A DNA stretch of 43,522 bases from Holophagales bacterium UBA5704 (GCA_002420005.1 DIHE01000115.1:319-43840), one strand, 5' to 3'; numbered from the stretch's first letter, positions 31,721 to 40,199 are shown. Notes: a model not told the origin generated them from the sequence alone. Numbers and translations: made by a program.

Positions 31721-32692
31721 ATGACCGAACGCGAACGCATGGCGCTTCACCGCGGCCTCGCCACCTGGGGCGAGCGGCTGGTGCCCCTCGCCGACTTCCG
31801 GCGCGCCGCCGCGGCGGCCGGCCGCGACCTCTCCCCGGAGGAGCGCGCCGCCGCCCTGCGGGCCGCCACCGCCGTCCTCCCCGACACCACCCCGGTCGAG
31901 GGGCCGTGGTCGCGCATCGCCGTCTGCGGCGGCATCTACAACAACCACCTCGGCCTCGCCGCGCTGCTGGACGACGCGGCGCGCCGCGGTGCCGAGGCGG
32001 TCTACTGCCTGGGCGACCTCGGCGGCTTCGGCCCGAGTCCCGAGAAGGTCTGGCCGCTGCTCCTCCAGGGCGACGTGCGGACGATCCAGGGCAACTACGA
32101 AGAGTCGCTCGCCTCCGGCCGCGAGGACTGCAACTGCGGCTACACCGATCCGCGCGACAACCACTTCGCCGCCGTCTCCTACGGCTACACCGCGCGCCAT
32201 GCCTCCGCCGATTTCAAGGCCTGGATGGGGCGGCTGCCGATGCGCCGCCGGGTGCGCGTGGGCGAGCGGGAGCTGCTGCTCGTCCACGGCTCGCCGCGGC
32301 GGATCAACGAGTTCCTGTTCGCCTCCACCGCACCGGTGCCGTTCCTCGAGACCCTCCTCGACCGCAACGCCTGCGACGCCCTCCTCTGCACCCACACCGG
32401 GCTCCACTGGCACCGGCGGCTGCCCTCCGGCCGCGACGTGGTGAACGTCGGGGTGATCGGCCGGCCGGCGAACGACGGCACGACCGCGGTGTGGTACGCG
32501 CTCCTCGACGCCCGCCCCGGCGGCGGCCTCGCGGTCGAGCTCGTGCCGCTCGCCTACGACCATCCGGCGCTCGCCGCGGAGATGCGGCGCGAGGGGCTCC
32601 CCGAGGAGTTCGTGGAGACGATCCTCACCGGCTGGTGGACCACCTGTCTCGAAATCCTGCCCGCCCGCGAGCGGGCGCTTTCCCGCTACTGA
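31721..32692 (+). CDS. Metallophosphoesterase-superfamily protein with altered motif I
   Basis: A 323-aa protein. Calcineurin-like motifs II-V are present: CLGDLGGFGPSP (99-106), IQGNYEE (122-128), LLLVHGSP and THTGLHWH. Motif I, normally DxH in a SDIHGN-like turn, reads CGGIYNNHL, so the metal-binding Asp and His are replaced by Gly71 and Tyr73. It also carries a Cys pair (EDCNCGYTD). It may bind a different metal set, use a different reaction, or be catalytically altered. It has a helical N-terminal extension of about 60 residues. Tight spacing (12 and 18 nt) ties it to the radical SAM and FAD genes. The activity is unassigned. Confidence 0.82.
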   Translation: MTERERMALHRGLATWGERLVPLADFRRAAAAAGRDLSPEERAAALRAATAVLPDTTPVEGPWSRIAVCGGIYNNHLGLAALLDDAARRGAEAVYCLGDLGGFGPSPEKVWPLLLQGDVRTIQGNYEESLASGREDCNCGYTDPRDNHFAAVSYGYTARHASADFKAWMGRLPMRRRVRVGERELLLVHGSPRRINEFLFASTAPVPFLETLLDRNACDALLCTHTGLHWHRRLPSGRDVVNVGVIGRPANDGTTAVWYALLDARPGGGLAVELVPLAYDHPALAAEMRREGLPEEFVETILTGWWTTCLEILPARERALSRY

Positions 32693-32710
32693 AGGGTTGG
32701 GAGCCTGACC

Positions 32711-33925
32711 ATGTCCACACCCGAGAACGCTTCCCGCATCGCCATCCTCGGCGCCGGTCCCACCGGGATCGAGGCCGCCCTCGCCGCCGCCGAAGCCGGC
32801 CGGCCCTTCGTCGTCTTCGAAGCCGCCCCGGGCGCCGCCGGCCATCTGCGCCGCTGGGGCCACGTGCGCCTGTTCACCCCGTGGGACCTGAGCGTCTCAC
32901 CGCGCGTGCGCCGCCGGCTGGCGACGGCCGGCGTGGCGGTGCCGGCGGGCGACGGGTGTCCGACCGGTCACGAGCTCGCCGACGTCCTCGACCGGGTGGC
33001 CGCGCTGCCGGAGATCGCGCCGCACCTGCGTTTCGGCCGTCGCGTCGTGGCGGTCGGCCGCGAAGGGCTGCTGAAACACGAGGAGATCGCCTCCGCCGAG
33101 CGCGGCCGGCGGCCGTTCCGCCTGCTGGTGGCCGACGCCGCCGGCGACGAGAGCATCGAGCATGCCGGCGTGGTGATCGACGCGACCGGCACCTACGGCC
33201 AGCCGAACCGCCTGGGCGACGGCGGCATCCCCGCGGTCGGCGAGCGGGCGCTCGACGCCGAGATCCGGCGCGACATCCCGGACCTCGCCGCCGAAGCGGG
33301 CGAGTGGGCCGGCCGCACCATCCTCCTCGCCGGAGCCGGCTTCTCGGCGCAGACCGCGGCGCGCGACCTCGCCGCGCTGGCCGAGAAGGAGCCGGGCACG
33401 CGGGTGATCTGGGCGCTGCGCGGCGAAGCCCCGGAACCCTCGCCGGCCGACGACCCGCTCCCCGAGCGCGCCCGCCTCGCCGCCGTCGCCACCGCCCTCG
33501 CCGCGGGCGCCTCGCCCGCCGTGGAGGTGCGATGCGGCGTGGTCGTCGAGTCGATCGGGCGGATGGGCGGGCGGCTGCGCGTCGTCCTGCGCCACGGGGA
33601 GGACAGCGACGCGGTCGACGTCGACCGCATCCTCGCGCTCACCGGATTCGTCGGCGACGCGAGCCTCTACCGCCAGCTCCAGGTGCACGAGTGCTATGCC
33701 ACCTGCGGCCCGATGAAGCTCTCCGCGGCCCTCCTGGGCGCCGGCGGCGGCGATTGCATGGCGCAGACCTCACACGGCGTCGACACCCTGACCAACCCCG
33801 AGCCCGGCCTGTACATCCTGGGCAGCAAGTCCTACGGCCGCAACAACACCTTCCTTCTGCGCGTCGGCTGGGAGCAGGTGGGCGAGGTGTTTGGCCAGCT
33901 CTCCGCGAAAGCCTCGATTTCGTGA
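32711..33925 (+). CDS. FAD/NAD(P)-binding oxidoreductase of the radical SAM triad
   Basis: A 404-aa flavoprotein. The FAD Rossmann motif is AILGAGPTGIEAALAAAE (GxGxxG at 14-19), a second nucleotide-binding motif is ILLAGAGFSAQTAARDLA, and VVIDATGTYGQPN is the ATG hinge of the FMO/thioredoxin-reductase-like two-dinucleotide group. C-terminal TSHGVDTLTNPEPGLYILGS and SYGRNNTFLLRVGWEQV are well-structured but not assigned to a known reaction. It follows the phosphoesterase-like gene by 18 nt. It probably catalyses an FAD-dependent oxidation or reduction in the same pathway as the radical SAM protein. Confidence 0.85.
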   Translation: MSTPENASRIAILGAGPTGIEAALAAAEAGRPFVVFEAAPGAAGHLRRWGHVRLFTPWDLSVSPRVRRRLATAGVAVPAGDGCPTGHELADVLDRVAALPEIAPHLRFGRRVVAVGREGLLKHEEIASAERGRRPFRLLVADAAGDESIEHAGVVIDATGTYGQPNRLGDGGIPAVGERALDAEIRRDIPDLAAEAGEWAGRTILLAGAGFSAQTAARDLAALAEKEPGTRVIWALRGEAPEPSPADDPLPERARLAAVATALAAGASPAVEVRCGVVVESIGRMGGRLRVVLRHGEDSDAVDVDRILALTGFVGDASLYRQLQVHECYATCGPMKLSAALLGAGGGDCMAQTSHGVDTLTNPEPGLYILGSKSYGRNNTFLLRVGWEQVGEVFGQLSAKASIS

Positions 33926-33949
33926 CAGGCCGGTCCCCTGGCATATGCT
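33922..33949 (+). promoter_or_regulatory. Sigma-70-like promoter for hemH
   Basis: GTGACA (33922-33927), a 16-nt spacer, and TATGCT (33944-33949). The -35 overlaps the stop of the upstream FAD gene. The -10 ends 9 nt before the hemH ATG, which has no Shine-Dalgarno, so the transcript would be nearly leaderless. This is the best-formed promoter candidate in the window. Confidence 0.45.
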
Positions 33950-33958
33950 GAGCCGGCC

Positions 33959-35095
33959 ATGTACTACGGCCGCCCCGACTTCCAGCACACCGAGATCCCG
34001 GCCGTCGGCGTCCTCCTGGCCAACCTGGGGACCCCCGACGCGCCGGACACGCCGTCGCTGCGGCGCTATCTGCGCGAGTTCCTGAGCGATCCCCGGGTCA
34101 TCGAGCTGCCCCGCCTGCTCTGGTGGCTCATCCTCCACCTCTTCATCCTCACCACCCGGCCGGCCAAATCGGCCGCGCTCTACCGGAAGGTCTGGTGGCA
34201 GGAAGGGGCGCCGCTCCTGGTGATCACCCGGCGGCAGGCGGCGGGCCTGCAGGAGGCCCTGCGCGCCCGGGTGGGCAACCCGGTCCACGTCGCGGTCGGC
34301 ATGCGCTACGGCAATCCCTCGATCCGCGCCGCGCTGCGCGAGCTGGCCGAGAAAGGCTGCCGGAGGCTGCTCATCCTGCCCGCCTACCCGCAATATGCCG
34401 GGGCCACCGTCGGCTCGACCTTCGACGCGGTGGCCGCCGAGCTCACCGGCTGGCGGTGGGTGCCGGAGATCCGCACCATCCACGGCTATTTTGACGATCC
34501 CGCGTACGTCCGCGCGCTGGCGGCGAGCATCCGTGAAACCTGGGAGGCGGACGGCGGGCCGGCCGAGAAGCTCCTGTTCTCCTTCCACGGCATCCCCCAG
34601 CGCTACTTCGACGGCGGCGATCCCTACTTCTGCCAGTGCCACAAGCTCGCGCGGCTCACCGCCGAGGCGCTCGGCCTGGAGCGCGGGCGCTGGGAGGTCT
34701 CGTTCCAGTCGCTGTTCGGCAAAGAGGAGTGGATCAAGCCGTACACCGACCGCACGGTCGAGGCCATGGCCCGCTCCGGCATCCGCTCGCTCGACGTGGT
34801 CTGCCCGGGGTTCTCCGCCGACTGCCTGGAGACCCTGGAGGAGATCGACCAGCTCAACCGCGAGATCTTCGTCCACGCCGGTGGCGAGCGCTTCCGCTAC
34901 ATCCCCTGCCTGAACGACCGCGCGGACCACGTGCAGGCGCTGGCCGGCGTGGCCTTCGCCCACCTGCAAGGCTGGGTGGAACCGGCGGAGGCCTCCGCGG
35001 GAGAACGCTTGCGCGCCGAGGCCGCCGCCACCGCGGAGCGCGCCGCCGCCCGCCGGGCGGTTCCGGCACCGGCCGACGGCGGCTATGGGCACTGA
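33959..35095 (+). CDS. hemH: Ferrochelatase
   Basis: A 378-aa protein with all hallmarks of HemH: the start GVLLANLGTPDAPDTPSLRR, YRKVWWQEGAPLL, VAVGMRYGNPSI, ILPAYPQYAGATVGS, the active-site His210 in LLFSFHGIPQRYF, FCQCHKLA, and VVCPGFSADCLETLEEI with the catalytic Glu. It inserts ferrous iron into a porphyrin at the end of haem synthesis. The last 45 residues are an Ala/Glu-rich tail beyond the usual end. It lies 33 nt after the FAD gene but appears to have its own promoter. No other haem gene is nearby. Confidence 0.97.
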   Translation: MYYGRPDFQHTEIPAVGVLLANLGTPDAPDTPSLRRYLREFLSDPRVIELPRLLWWLILHLFILTTRPAKSAALYRKVWWQEGAPLLVITRRQAAGLQEALRARVGNPVHVAVGMRYGNPSIRAALRELAEKGCRRLLILPAYPQYAGATVGSTFDAVAAELTGWRWVPEIRTIHGYFDDPAYVRALAASIRETWEADGGPAEKLLFSFHGIPQRYFDGGDPYFCQCHKLARLTAEALGLERGRWEVSFQSLFGKEEWIKPYTDRTVEAMARSGIRSLDVVCPGFSADCLETLEEIDQLNREIFVHAGGERFRYIPCLNDRADHVQALAGVAFAHLQGWVEPAEASAGERLRAEAAATAERAAARRAVPAPADGGYGH

Positions 35096-35139
35096 GCCCC
35101 CTTGTTTCCCTGTTCAAGTCTGAAAGGAGATCGACAACC

Positions 35140-36009
35140 ATGAAACCGACACTGCTTCGCACGGCCGTTCCGGCCGCCGCCCTCCTCGCCCTGCAGCTCA
35201 CCGCGGCGGCGTCCGCCCAGCAACTCGACCTGCCCCGCCCCAGCCCCAAGGCCTCCGTCAGCCAGACGGTGGGCGTCACCGAGATCTCGGTCGCCTACTG
35301 CCGGCCCGGCGTCAAGGGCCGCAAGATCTGGGGCGAGCTCGTCCCCTACGGCGAGGTCTGGCGCACCGGCGCCAACGAGAACACCACGATCACCTTCAGC
35401 ACCGCGGTGAAGATCGGCGGCAGCGAGCTCGCCGCCGGCACCTACGGCCTCCAGACCATCCCCGCCGAAGGCGCCTGGACGGTCATCTTCAGCAAGGACG
35501 CCGAGCTCTGGGGTGCCTTCAACTACAAGCCGGAGAATGACGCCCTGCGCATCCAGGCGACCCCGCGACCGGCCGCCAAACCCGTCGAGCGCCTGCAGTT
35601 CAGCTTCGAGAACGTCACCGACAACGCGGCCGAGGTCGTCCTCGCGTGGGAGAAGCTGGAGGTTCCGTTCACCGTCGAGGTCGACACGACGAAGCTGGTG
35701 ACCGCGGCGGCCGGCAACGCCTTGCGCTGGCAGACGCCGTACCAGGCCGCCAACTGGTGCATCCAGAACGACACCTGCCTCGACCAGGCCGCGACCTGGC
35801 TGGAGGCCTCGATCGCGCTCAGCCCGACCTTCACCAACCTGCGCGCCCAGGGGCTGCTGCTCGCCAAGAAGAACGACTACAAGGGCGCCGTCGCCGCGGG
35901 CGAGAAGGCTCTCGCCGCCGCCAAGTCCGCCGCCCAGCCGCCGCAGGCGCAGGCCGTGGCGGACCTGGAGAAGCTGATCAGCGAGTGGAAGGGGAAGGCC
36001 GGGAAGTAG
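35140..36009 (+). CDS. Secreted DUF2911 protein with C-terminal TPR-like helices
   Basis: A 289-aa protein with AAAGGAG before ATG 35140. It has a signal peptide (VPAAALLALQLTAAASAQQL), then a DUF2911 domain at about 25-190: PRPSPKASVSQTVG, VAYCRPGVKGRKIWGELVPY, GEVWRTGANENTTITFS and AELWGAFNYKPENDAL. A helical tail (WCIQNDTCLDQAATWLEASI, AAGEKALAAAKSAAQPPQAQ) resembles a TPR. DUF2911 proteins are common in Bacteroidetes and Acidobacteria and have no established biochemical function. The single-gene unit converges with the HAD phosphatase gene, with 32 nt overlap of the 3' ends. Confidence 0.9.
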   Translation: MKPTLLRTAVPAAALLALQLTAAASAQQLDLPRPSPKASVSQTVGVTEISVAYCRPGVKGRKIWGELVPYGEVWRTGANENTTITFSTAVKIGGSELAAGTYGLQTIPAEGAWTVIFSKDAELWGAFNYKPENDALRIQATPRPAAKPVERLQFSFENVTDNAAEVVLAWEKLEVPFTVEVDTTKLVTAAAGNALRWQTPYQAANWCIQNDTCLDQAATWLEASIALSPTFTNLRAQGLLLAKKNDYKGAVAAGEKALAAAKSAAQPPQAQAVADLEKLISEWKGKAGK

Positions 36010-36661
36010 CGGTCCCCGCCAGCCAGGCGGGAAGCTCGACGACCTCCCGCAGGCAGGCGAGCGGCTCCAGCCGCTCCAGCTCCGCGCGACCGTGGGAGCC
36101 GGTACAGACGCCGATCGACGCTGTACCGGCACTGCGGGCCATCTCCAGATCCCAGGTCGTATCGCCGATCATCACCGCCGCACCGGGCGTCACGCCCAGC
36201 TCGTCGAGAATGGCGAGCAGCATCTGCGGATGCGGCTTGGAGAACGCCTCGTCGACCGTGCGCGTGGCCAGAAAGAGGGACCCGAGGCCCGTCTCGCGCA
36301 AGGCATGGTCCAACCCGCGCCGGCTCTTGCCGGTCGCCACCGCCAGCAGATAGCCCTCCTCCGCCAACCCGCGCAGCATCTCCGGCACGCCGTCGAACAA
36401 CACCGGCAGGTCGCGGTAGGTGGCCAGCCAGTGCTTGCGGTAGCACCCGAGAACCCGTTCGTACATCGCGTCATCGGCCCCCGGGCTCAAGATCTCCAGC
36501 GTCTCGCGCAGCCCGAGGCCGATCGTGTCGCGGATCGTCTGGTCCGGCAGCCGCGGCAGGTCCAGCTCCTCGATCGTGGCCCGCGTACACGCCACGATCG
36601 ACGCGATCGAATCCATCAGGGTGCCGTCCCAGTCGAAGACGAGCAGGTCGAAGGGTTTCAT
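35978..36661 (-). CDS. HAD-superfamily phosphatase (phosphoglycolate phosphatase-like)
   Basis: A 227-aa protein from ATG 36661. HAD motif I is LLVFDWDGTLMDS (nucleophile Asp10, Asp12), motif II/III regions are AVATGKSRRGLDHAL and AFSKPHPQMLLA, and motif IV is AVMIGDTTWDLEMARSAG. The helical cap after motif I marks subfamily IA, as in Gph, PgmB and GmhB-like enzymes. Its start overlaps the nucleotidyltransferase stop as ATGA. A sugar-phosphate substrate fits that neighbour, but phosphoglycolate is equally possible. Confidence 0.9.
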   Translation of the reverse strand: MKPFDLLVFDWDGTLMDSIASIVACTRATIEELDLPRLPDQTIRDTIGLGLRETLEILSPGADDAMYERVLGCYRKHWLATYRDLPVLFDGVPEMLRGLAEEGYLLAVATGKSRRGLDHALRETGLGSLFLATRTVDEAFSKPHPQMLLAILDELGVTPGAAVMIGDTTWDLEMARSAGTASIGVCTGSHGRAELERLEPLACLREVVELPAWLAGTATSRPSPSTR

Positions 36662-37629
36662 AGGTTTCGCATCCCTCCTTCGGAGTCCGACATCACCAAA
36701 CACCGCTCCACCCGCGAGCCCGGGGAAATCTCCGCGCCGAAGCCGACGATCGCCTCGCGCACCACGCTGCCGGCGCCCACCCGGGCGCCGGGGAGGAGCA
36801 CCGAGCGCTCGACCCGGGCTCCGGCTTCGACGTGCGCGCCGGCTTCGACGGCCGACCGCCGCACCTGCGCTCCAGCGTCGACCGTCGCGTCCGGCGCGAT
36901 CCACCCGGAGCCCGCCGCTTCGACCACGGCTTCCAGGTAGCGCTGCGGCGTCCCGAGGTCGTGCCAGCGCCGCGCGGTCACCACCGTCTGCAACGTCTCC
37001 CCTGCATCGAGCCGGGGGACGTAGAGCTGGCGGACGATGTCGGCCGGCTGCGCCGCCACGCCGGCGAGCAGGCCCGGCGCGAAGACGTGCGCGCCGGCGA
37101 AGACGTGGCGGACGGCCACCTCGCCGCGCGGCGGATCGCCCGGCCAGAACGAGACGACGCGGCCTGTGGCGTCGATTCCGACCCCACCGCCGAACGCGGC
37201 CGGCGCGGGGCGCGAGGCCAGCAGCAACGTCGCTGCGGCTCCGCCGCTTCGATGCCGGCGCAGGAGGCTCGCGAGCGGCCAGCGGCAGAGACTGTCGCCG
37301 TTGATCAGGAGGACGAGATCGGCCGGAGCGAAGAAGTCCCGCAGCTTGCCGCAGGCGCCGAGGGTGCCGAGGAGCTCCGGCTCCTCCGACCAGGTGATCG
37401 GGAGGCCCGGCACCCCGTCGCCGTAGAACGCGCGGATCTGGTCGCCCAGGTGATGGAGGTTGATCGCCACCGCCTCGCAACCCACCGCGGCGAGCTGTAC
37501 CAGGGTGTGCCCGAGGAGCGGCACACCGGTCACCGGCAGCAGCGGCTTCGGCATCCGCTCCGTCAACGGACGGAGACGGGTGCCGAGACCGGCCGCGAGC
37601 ACCAACGCTCTCAGCCGTGGGTGTGCCAT
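36658..37629 (-). CDS. Sugar-phosphate nucleotidyltransferase with left-handed beta-helix tail
   Basis: A 323-aa protein. The nucleotidyltransferase signature is LVLAAGLGTRLRPLTERMPKP with a GxGTRxRPxT core (14-23). LLINGDSLCRW contains the metal-binding Asp. The C-terminal quarter is a hexapeptide repeat (APDATVDAGAQVRRSAVEAG, then ERSVLLPGARVGAGSVV), a short left-handed beta-helix as in GDP-mannose pyrophosphorylase-like enzymes. It would make an NDP-sugar from a sugar 1-phosphate for envelope glycans. It is coupled by ATGA to the HAD phosphatase, which could act on a sugar phosphate in the same route. The specific sugar is unknown. Confidence 0.9.
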   Translation of the reverse strand: MAHPRLRALVLAAGLGTRLRPLTERMPKPLLPVTGVPLLGHTLVQLAAVGCEAVAINLHHLGDQIRAFYGDGVPGLPITWSEEPELLGTLGACGKLRDFFAPADLVLLINGDSLCRWPLASLLRRHRSGGAAATLLLASRPAPAAFGGGVGIDATGRVVSFWPGDPPRGEVAVRHVFAGAHVFAPGLLAGVAAQPADIVRQLYVPRLDAGETLQTVVTARRWHDLGTPQRYLEAVVEAAGSGWIAPDATVDAGAQVRRSAVEAGAHVEAGARVERSVLLPGARVGAGSVVREAIVGFGAEISPGSRVERCLVMSDSEGGMRNL

Positions 37630-37647
37630 GGGTTCACGGGCGGGGAG

Positions 37648-38202
37648 CTACTGGCGAAACACCATCTCGGGGGGTGCGTCCGGGTGCTCCTTCAGATAAT
37701 CCTCGTACAGCCGGAGGTACGAGCGCCGCTCCGCCTTGTCCGCGTCGAGGCCGCAGCGCTTGGCCACCACCTCGGCGCGATCGCCTTCGAACTCGGCGAA
37801 GTCGCCGATCGGCGTGTGATCGAGCGCGATGGTGACGCCACCGAGCTGCCACTCCTCCCGCATCTTCTGGTAGCGCCGCACGACCGAGTAGCCGAGGCCT
37901 TCGAGGAGGGCGCGGGCGGCGTCCGCGTTCTCGATCGTCACCTCGTGCTCCTCGCGGACCTTGAGGTTCCCTTCGAGGTGCATCGGCCCCTTGAGGGTGA
38001 GCCGCGCGCGGCCGGAATCGGTGCGCAGGCGCAGAATCCGGCCGGTCGACAGCAGCTCGTTGTTGCGGTCGAGGATCCAGTTGTCCTCGAACGACGAGGG
38101 TCCCACCCGCTCCGCCTCCAGCTCGATCAACCGGTCCCGCAAGGCGTCCAGCTCGACCGCCGGGAACTTGAGCTCCTTCTCCAGATTGTCGCTGCTTCTC
38201 AT
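37648..38202 (-). CDS. CYTH-domain protein (class IV adenylate cyclase / triphosphatase-like)
   Basis: A 184-aa protein. The N-terminal ExExK motif is in NLEKELKF (Glu8, Glu10, Lys12). Alternating charged strands of the triphosphate tunnel follow: ILRLRTDSGRARLTLKGP, KVREEHEVTIEN, YQKMREEWQL, VTIALDHTPIGDFAEFEGD. This is the CyaB/ThTPase-like CYTH fold. Members hydrolyse inorganic or organic triphosphates, or less often cyclise ATP, with metal. The activity cannot be chosen from the sequence. The start overlaps the M20 dipeptidase stop by 4 nt. Confidence 0.92.
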   Translation of the reverse strand: MRSSDNLEKELKFPAVELDALRDRLIELEAERVGPSSFEDNWILDRNNELLSTGRILRLRTDSGRARLTLKGPMHLEGNLKVREEHEVTIENADAARALLEGLGYSVVRRYQKMREEWQLGGVTIALDHTPIGDFAEFEGDRAEVVAKRCGLDADKAERRSYLRLYEDYLKEHPDAPPEMVFRQ

Positions 38203-39581
38203 AGGTTGCCCAGACGATCCAACAGCCGCACCACCGAGCGAATACCGTTGAAGAAATGGCTGATGTTGAATTTCTCGTTGGGAGAGTGCAAGCCGTCGTC
38301 ATTCAGGCCGAAGCCGAGCAGCAGCACCGGCACGCCGAGCACCGAGGCGAAAGTGGACACGATCGGGATCGAGCCGCCCTCGCGGATGCGCACCGGGCGC
38401 GCGCCCCACACGTCCTGCATGGCGTCGAGCGCCGCGTCGACGATCGGACCCTGCACCTCGACGACGACCGGATCGGCGCCATGGAGGCTTTCCACCTCGA
38501 CCTTGACACCCGGCGGGGCGACGGACTGGACATAGTCGCCGAACAGCTTGGCGATCTTCTTCGGCTCCTGGTCCGGCACCAGCCGCATCGACACCTTGGC
38601 GCCGCCCCAGGACGGGAGGACGGTCTTCGCCCCCTTGCCCATGTAGCCGCCGAAGATGCCGTTGACGTCGCAGGTGGGCCGCGCCCAGGTCCGCTCACGC
38701 GTCGAGTATCCCTCCTCGCCGAACAGCTCGGGGACGCCGAGCTCGCTGCGGTAGGCGGCCTCGTCGAACGGCAGGGCCGCGAACTCCTTGCGCTCCCAGT
38801 CCTCCAGCGGCCGGACGTCGTCATAGAAGCCGGGGATCAGGATCTTGCCGGTCTTCCCGTCGCGCAGCTTGCTGATGATCTCCGACAAGGCGTTCAAGGG
38901 GTTGAACACGGCGCCGCCGAACGTGCCGGAGTGCAGGTCGCGGTTCGGCCCGGTGACCTTGATCTCCATGTAGCAGAGACCCTTGAGGCCATAGATCAGC
39001 GACGGCTGGCCGGGCGCGTAGAGGGAGGTGTCGGAGATCATCACCGCGTCGCAGGCGAGGCGCTTGCCGCCGTCCTCGCGCACGTAGCGGTCGATCGCCT
39101 CGCCGCCGGCTTCTTCCTCGCCTTCGACCAGGAACTTGACGTTGATCGGCAGGCTGCCGCGCTCGGCGAGCATCGCCGCGACCGCCTTGAGATGCGTGTA
39201 GGACTGCCCCTTGTCGTCCGTGGCGCCGCGCGCCACCAGCAGATCGCCCTCCACCGTCGGCTCGAACGGCGGATTGCGCCAGAGCTCCAGAGGATCGGCC
39301 GGCTGCACGTCATAGTGGCCATAGAAGAGGACCGTCGGCTTGCCCGGCGCACCGAGCCATTCGCCGTAGACCAGCGGATGGCCCTTGGTCTGGATCTGCT
39401 CGGTCGCCAGCCCGGCCTCGCGCATCTTCCCTTCGAGGAAGGCCGCGGCGCGCAGCACGTCCGCCTTGTAGGCCGGATCGGTCGAGATCGAAGGAATCCG
39501 GATGTAGTCCTTCAGCTCTTCGAGGTAGGTCTCTTTGTCGGCGTCGATACGGGAGAGGACGTCCCGCGAGTCATTGGCCAT
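38199..39581 (-). CDS. Cytosolic M20-family dipeptidase
   Basis: A 460-aa protein without a signal peptide. Zinc-site motifs are FYGHYDVQPADPL (His89, Asp91), ARGATDDKGQ (Asp122) and VEGEEEAGG (Glu154-156). The lid carries NRDLHSGTFGGAVFNPLNAL, and LGFGLNDDGLHSPNEKFNI gives the final metal ligand. This matches the CNDP-like M20 dipeptidase group, a different subfamily from the secreted M20 enzyme at 9826-11511. AAGGAGAG precedes the ATG. It is tightly packed between the CPBP gene (3 nt gap) and the CYTH gene (4 nt overlap). Confidence 0.94.
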   Translation of the reverse strand: MANDSRDVLSRIDADKETYLEELKDYIRIPSISTDPAYKADVLRAAAFLEGKMREAGLATEQIQTKGHPLVYGEWLGAPGKPTVLFYGHYDVQPADPLELWRNPPFEPTVEGDLLVARGATDDKGQSYTHLKAVAAMLAERGSLPINVKFLVEGEEEAGGEAIDRYVREDGGKRLACDAVMISDTSLYAPGQPSLIYGLKGLCYMEIKVTGPNRDLHSGTFGGAVFNPLNALSEIISKLRDGKTGKILIPGFYDDVRPLEDWERKEFAALPFDEAAYRSELGVPELFGEEGYSTRERTWARPTCDVNGIFGGYMGKGAKTVLPSWGGAKVSMRLVPDQEPKKIAKLFGDYVQSVAPPGVKVEVESLHGADPVVVEVQGPIVDAALDAMQDVWGARPVRIREGGSIPIVSTFASVLGVPVLLLGFGLNDDGLHSPNEKFNISHFFNGIRSVVRLLDRLGNL

Positions 39582-39584
39582 GGT

Positions 39585-40199
39585 TCAGCTCTCCTTGTCT
39601 CCCTCGGTGTTTCCCTGACGCAGTCTAGCAGAGTCCTCCCGGCGGGCGAGACGCGCCAGGTTCACCGCGTTGACCACGAAGTGCGCGGTCACCGGGCCGA
39701 GCAGGTTGCCGCGCAGCGCCATCAGCGCTCCGAACAAAAAGCCGGCCAGCAAGGCGAAGACGGTCCATAGCCGGAACGCACGGCCCGGTCCGGTGTGGAC
39801 GAAACCGAAGAGCAGCGCCGCCAGCGGCCACCCGACCGTCCCCTGGACGGCGCCGCGGAAGAACAGCTCTTCGGCAAACCCGGAGAGCAGCGCGAGGGCG
39901 ACGGCCTCGCCGGGTTTCAGGGGGCCCAGGACCTCGGCGAGCTGGGCCTCCAGCTCGCGCGCCAGGGGAAACGCCCGTTCGGCTCCCTTCCAAAGGCCGA
40001 GCAGCAGGGCCGCTGCACCCAGACCGAGCAGCAGGTCGATCCACCAACCCTGCAGGTCGAGGAAAAGGCGCAGCGGAATCACCCCCTCGCGGAGGCCGAT
40101 CCACAGGGCTCCGCCCATCGCCATGGCCAGGTACAGGACCCAGGCGAGGGAGTAGAGGCGGCCGGGCGCCGGAGGAGAGACGGTCGGCGTGGGCTCCAA
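39585..40199 (-). CDS. CPBP-family intramembrane protein (Abi/CAAX protease-like)
   Basis: A 204-aa protein with about six hydrophobic helices. The three CPBP motifs are intact: EELFFRG (Glu110, Glu111, Arg115), FGFVHTG (His135) and GPVTAHFVVNAVN (late His). These residues form the proposed metal-type active site of CAAX proteases and bacteriocin-immunity-like proteins. Proteolytic function is inferred from the family; the target is unknown. It lies in the minus-strand operon between the transaldolase-like gene (12 nt) and the M20 dipeptidase (3 nt). Confidence 0.92.
   Translation of the reverse strand: MEPTPTVSPPAPGRLYSLAWVLYLAMAMGGALWIGLREGVIPLRLFLDLQGWWIDLLLGLGAAALLLGLWKGAERAFPLARELEAQLAEVLGPLKPGEAVALALLSGFAEELFFRGAVQGTVGWPLAALLFGFVHTGPGRAFRLWTVFALLAGFLFGALMALRGNLLGPVTAHFVVNAVNLARLARREDSARLRQGNTEGDKES

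Noticed and set aside
30755..32863. 702-aa minus-strand open frame opposite the radical SAM and phosphoesterase-like genes
   Set aside because: Composition is shadow-like (Gly/Arg/Glu/His rich) and the plus-strand genes have intact motifs.
38256..39770. 504-aa plus-strand open frame opposite the cytosolic M20 dipeptidase
   Set aside because: Antisense to an enzyme with all metal ligands visible; no domain of its own.
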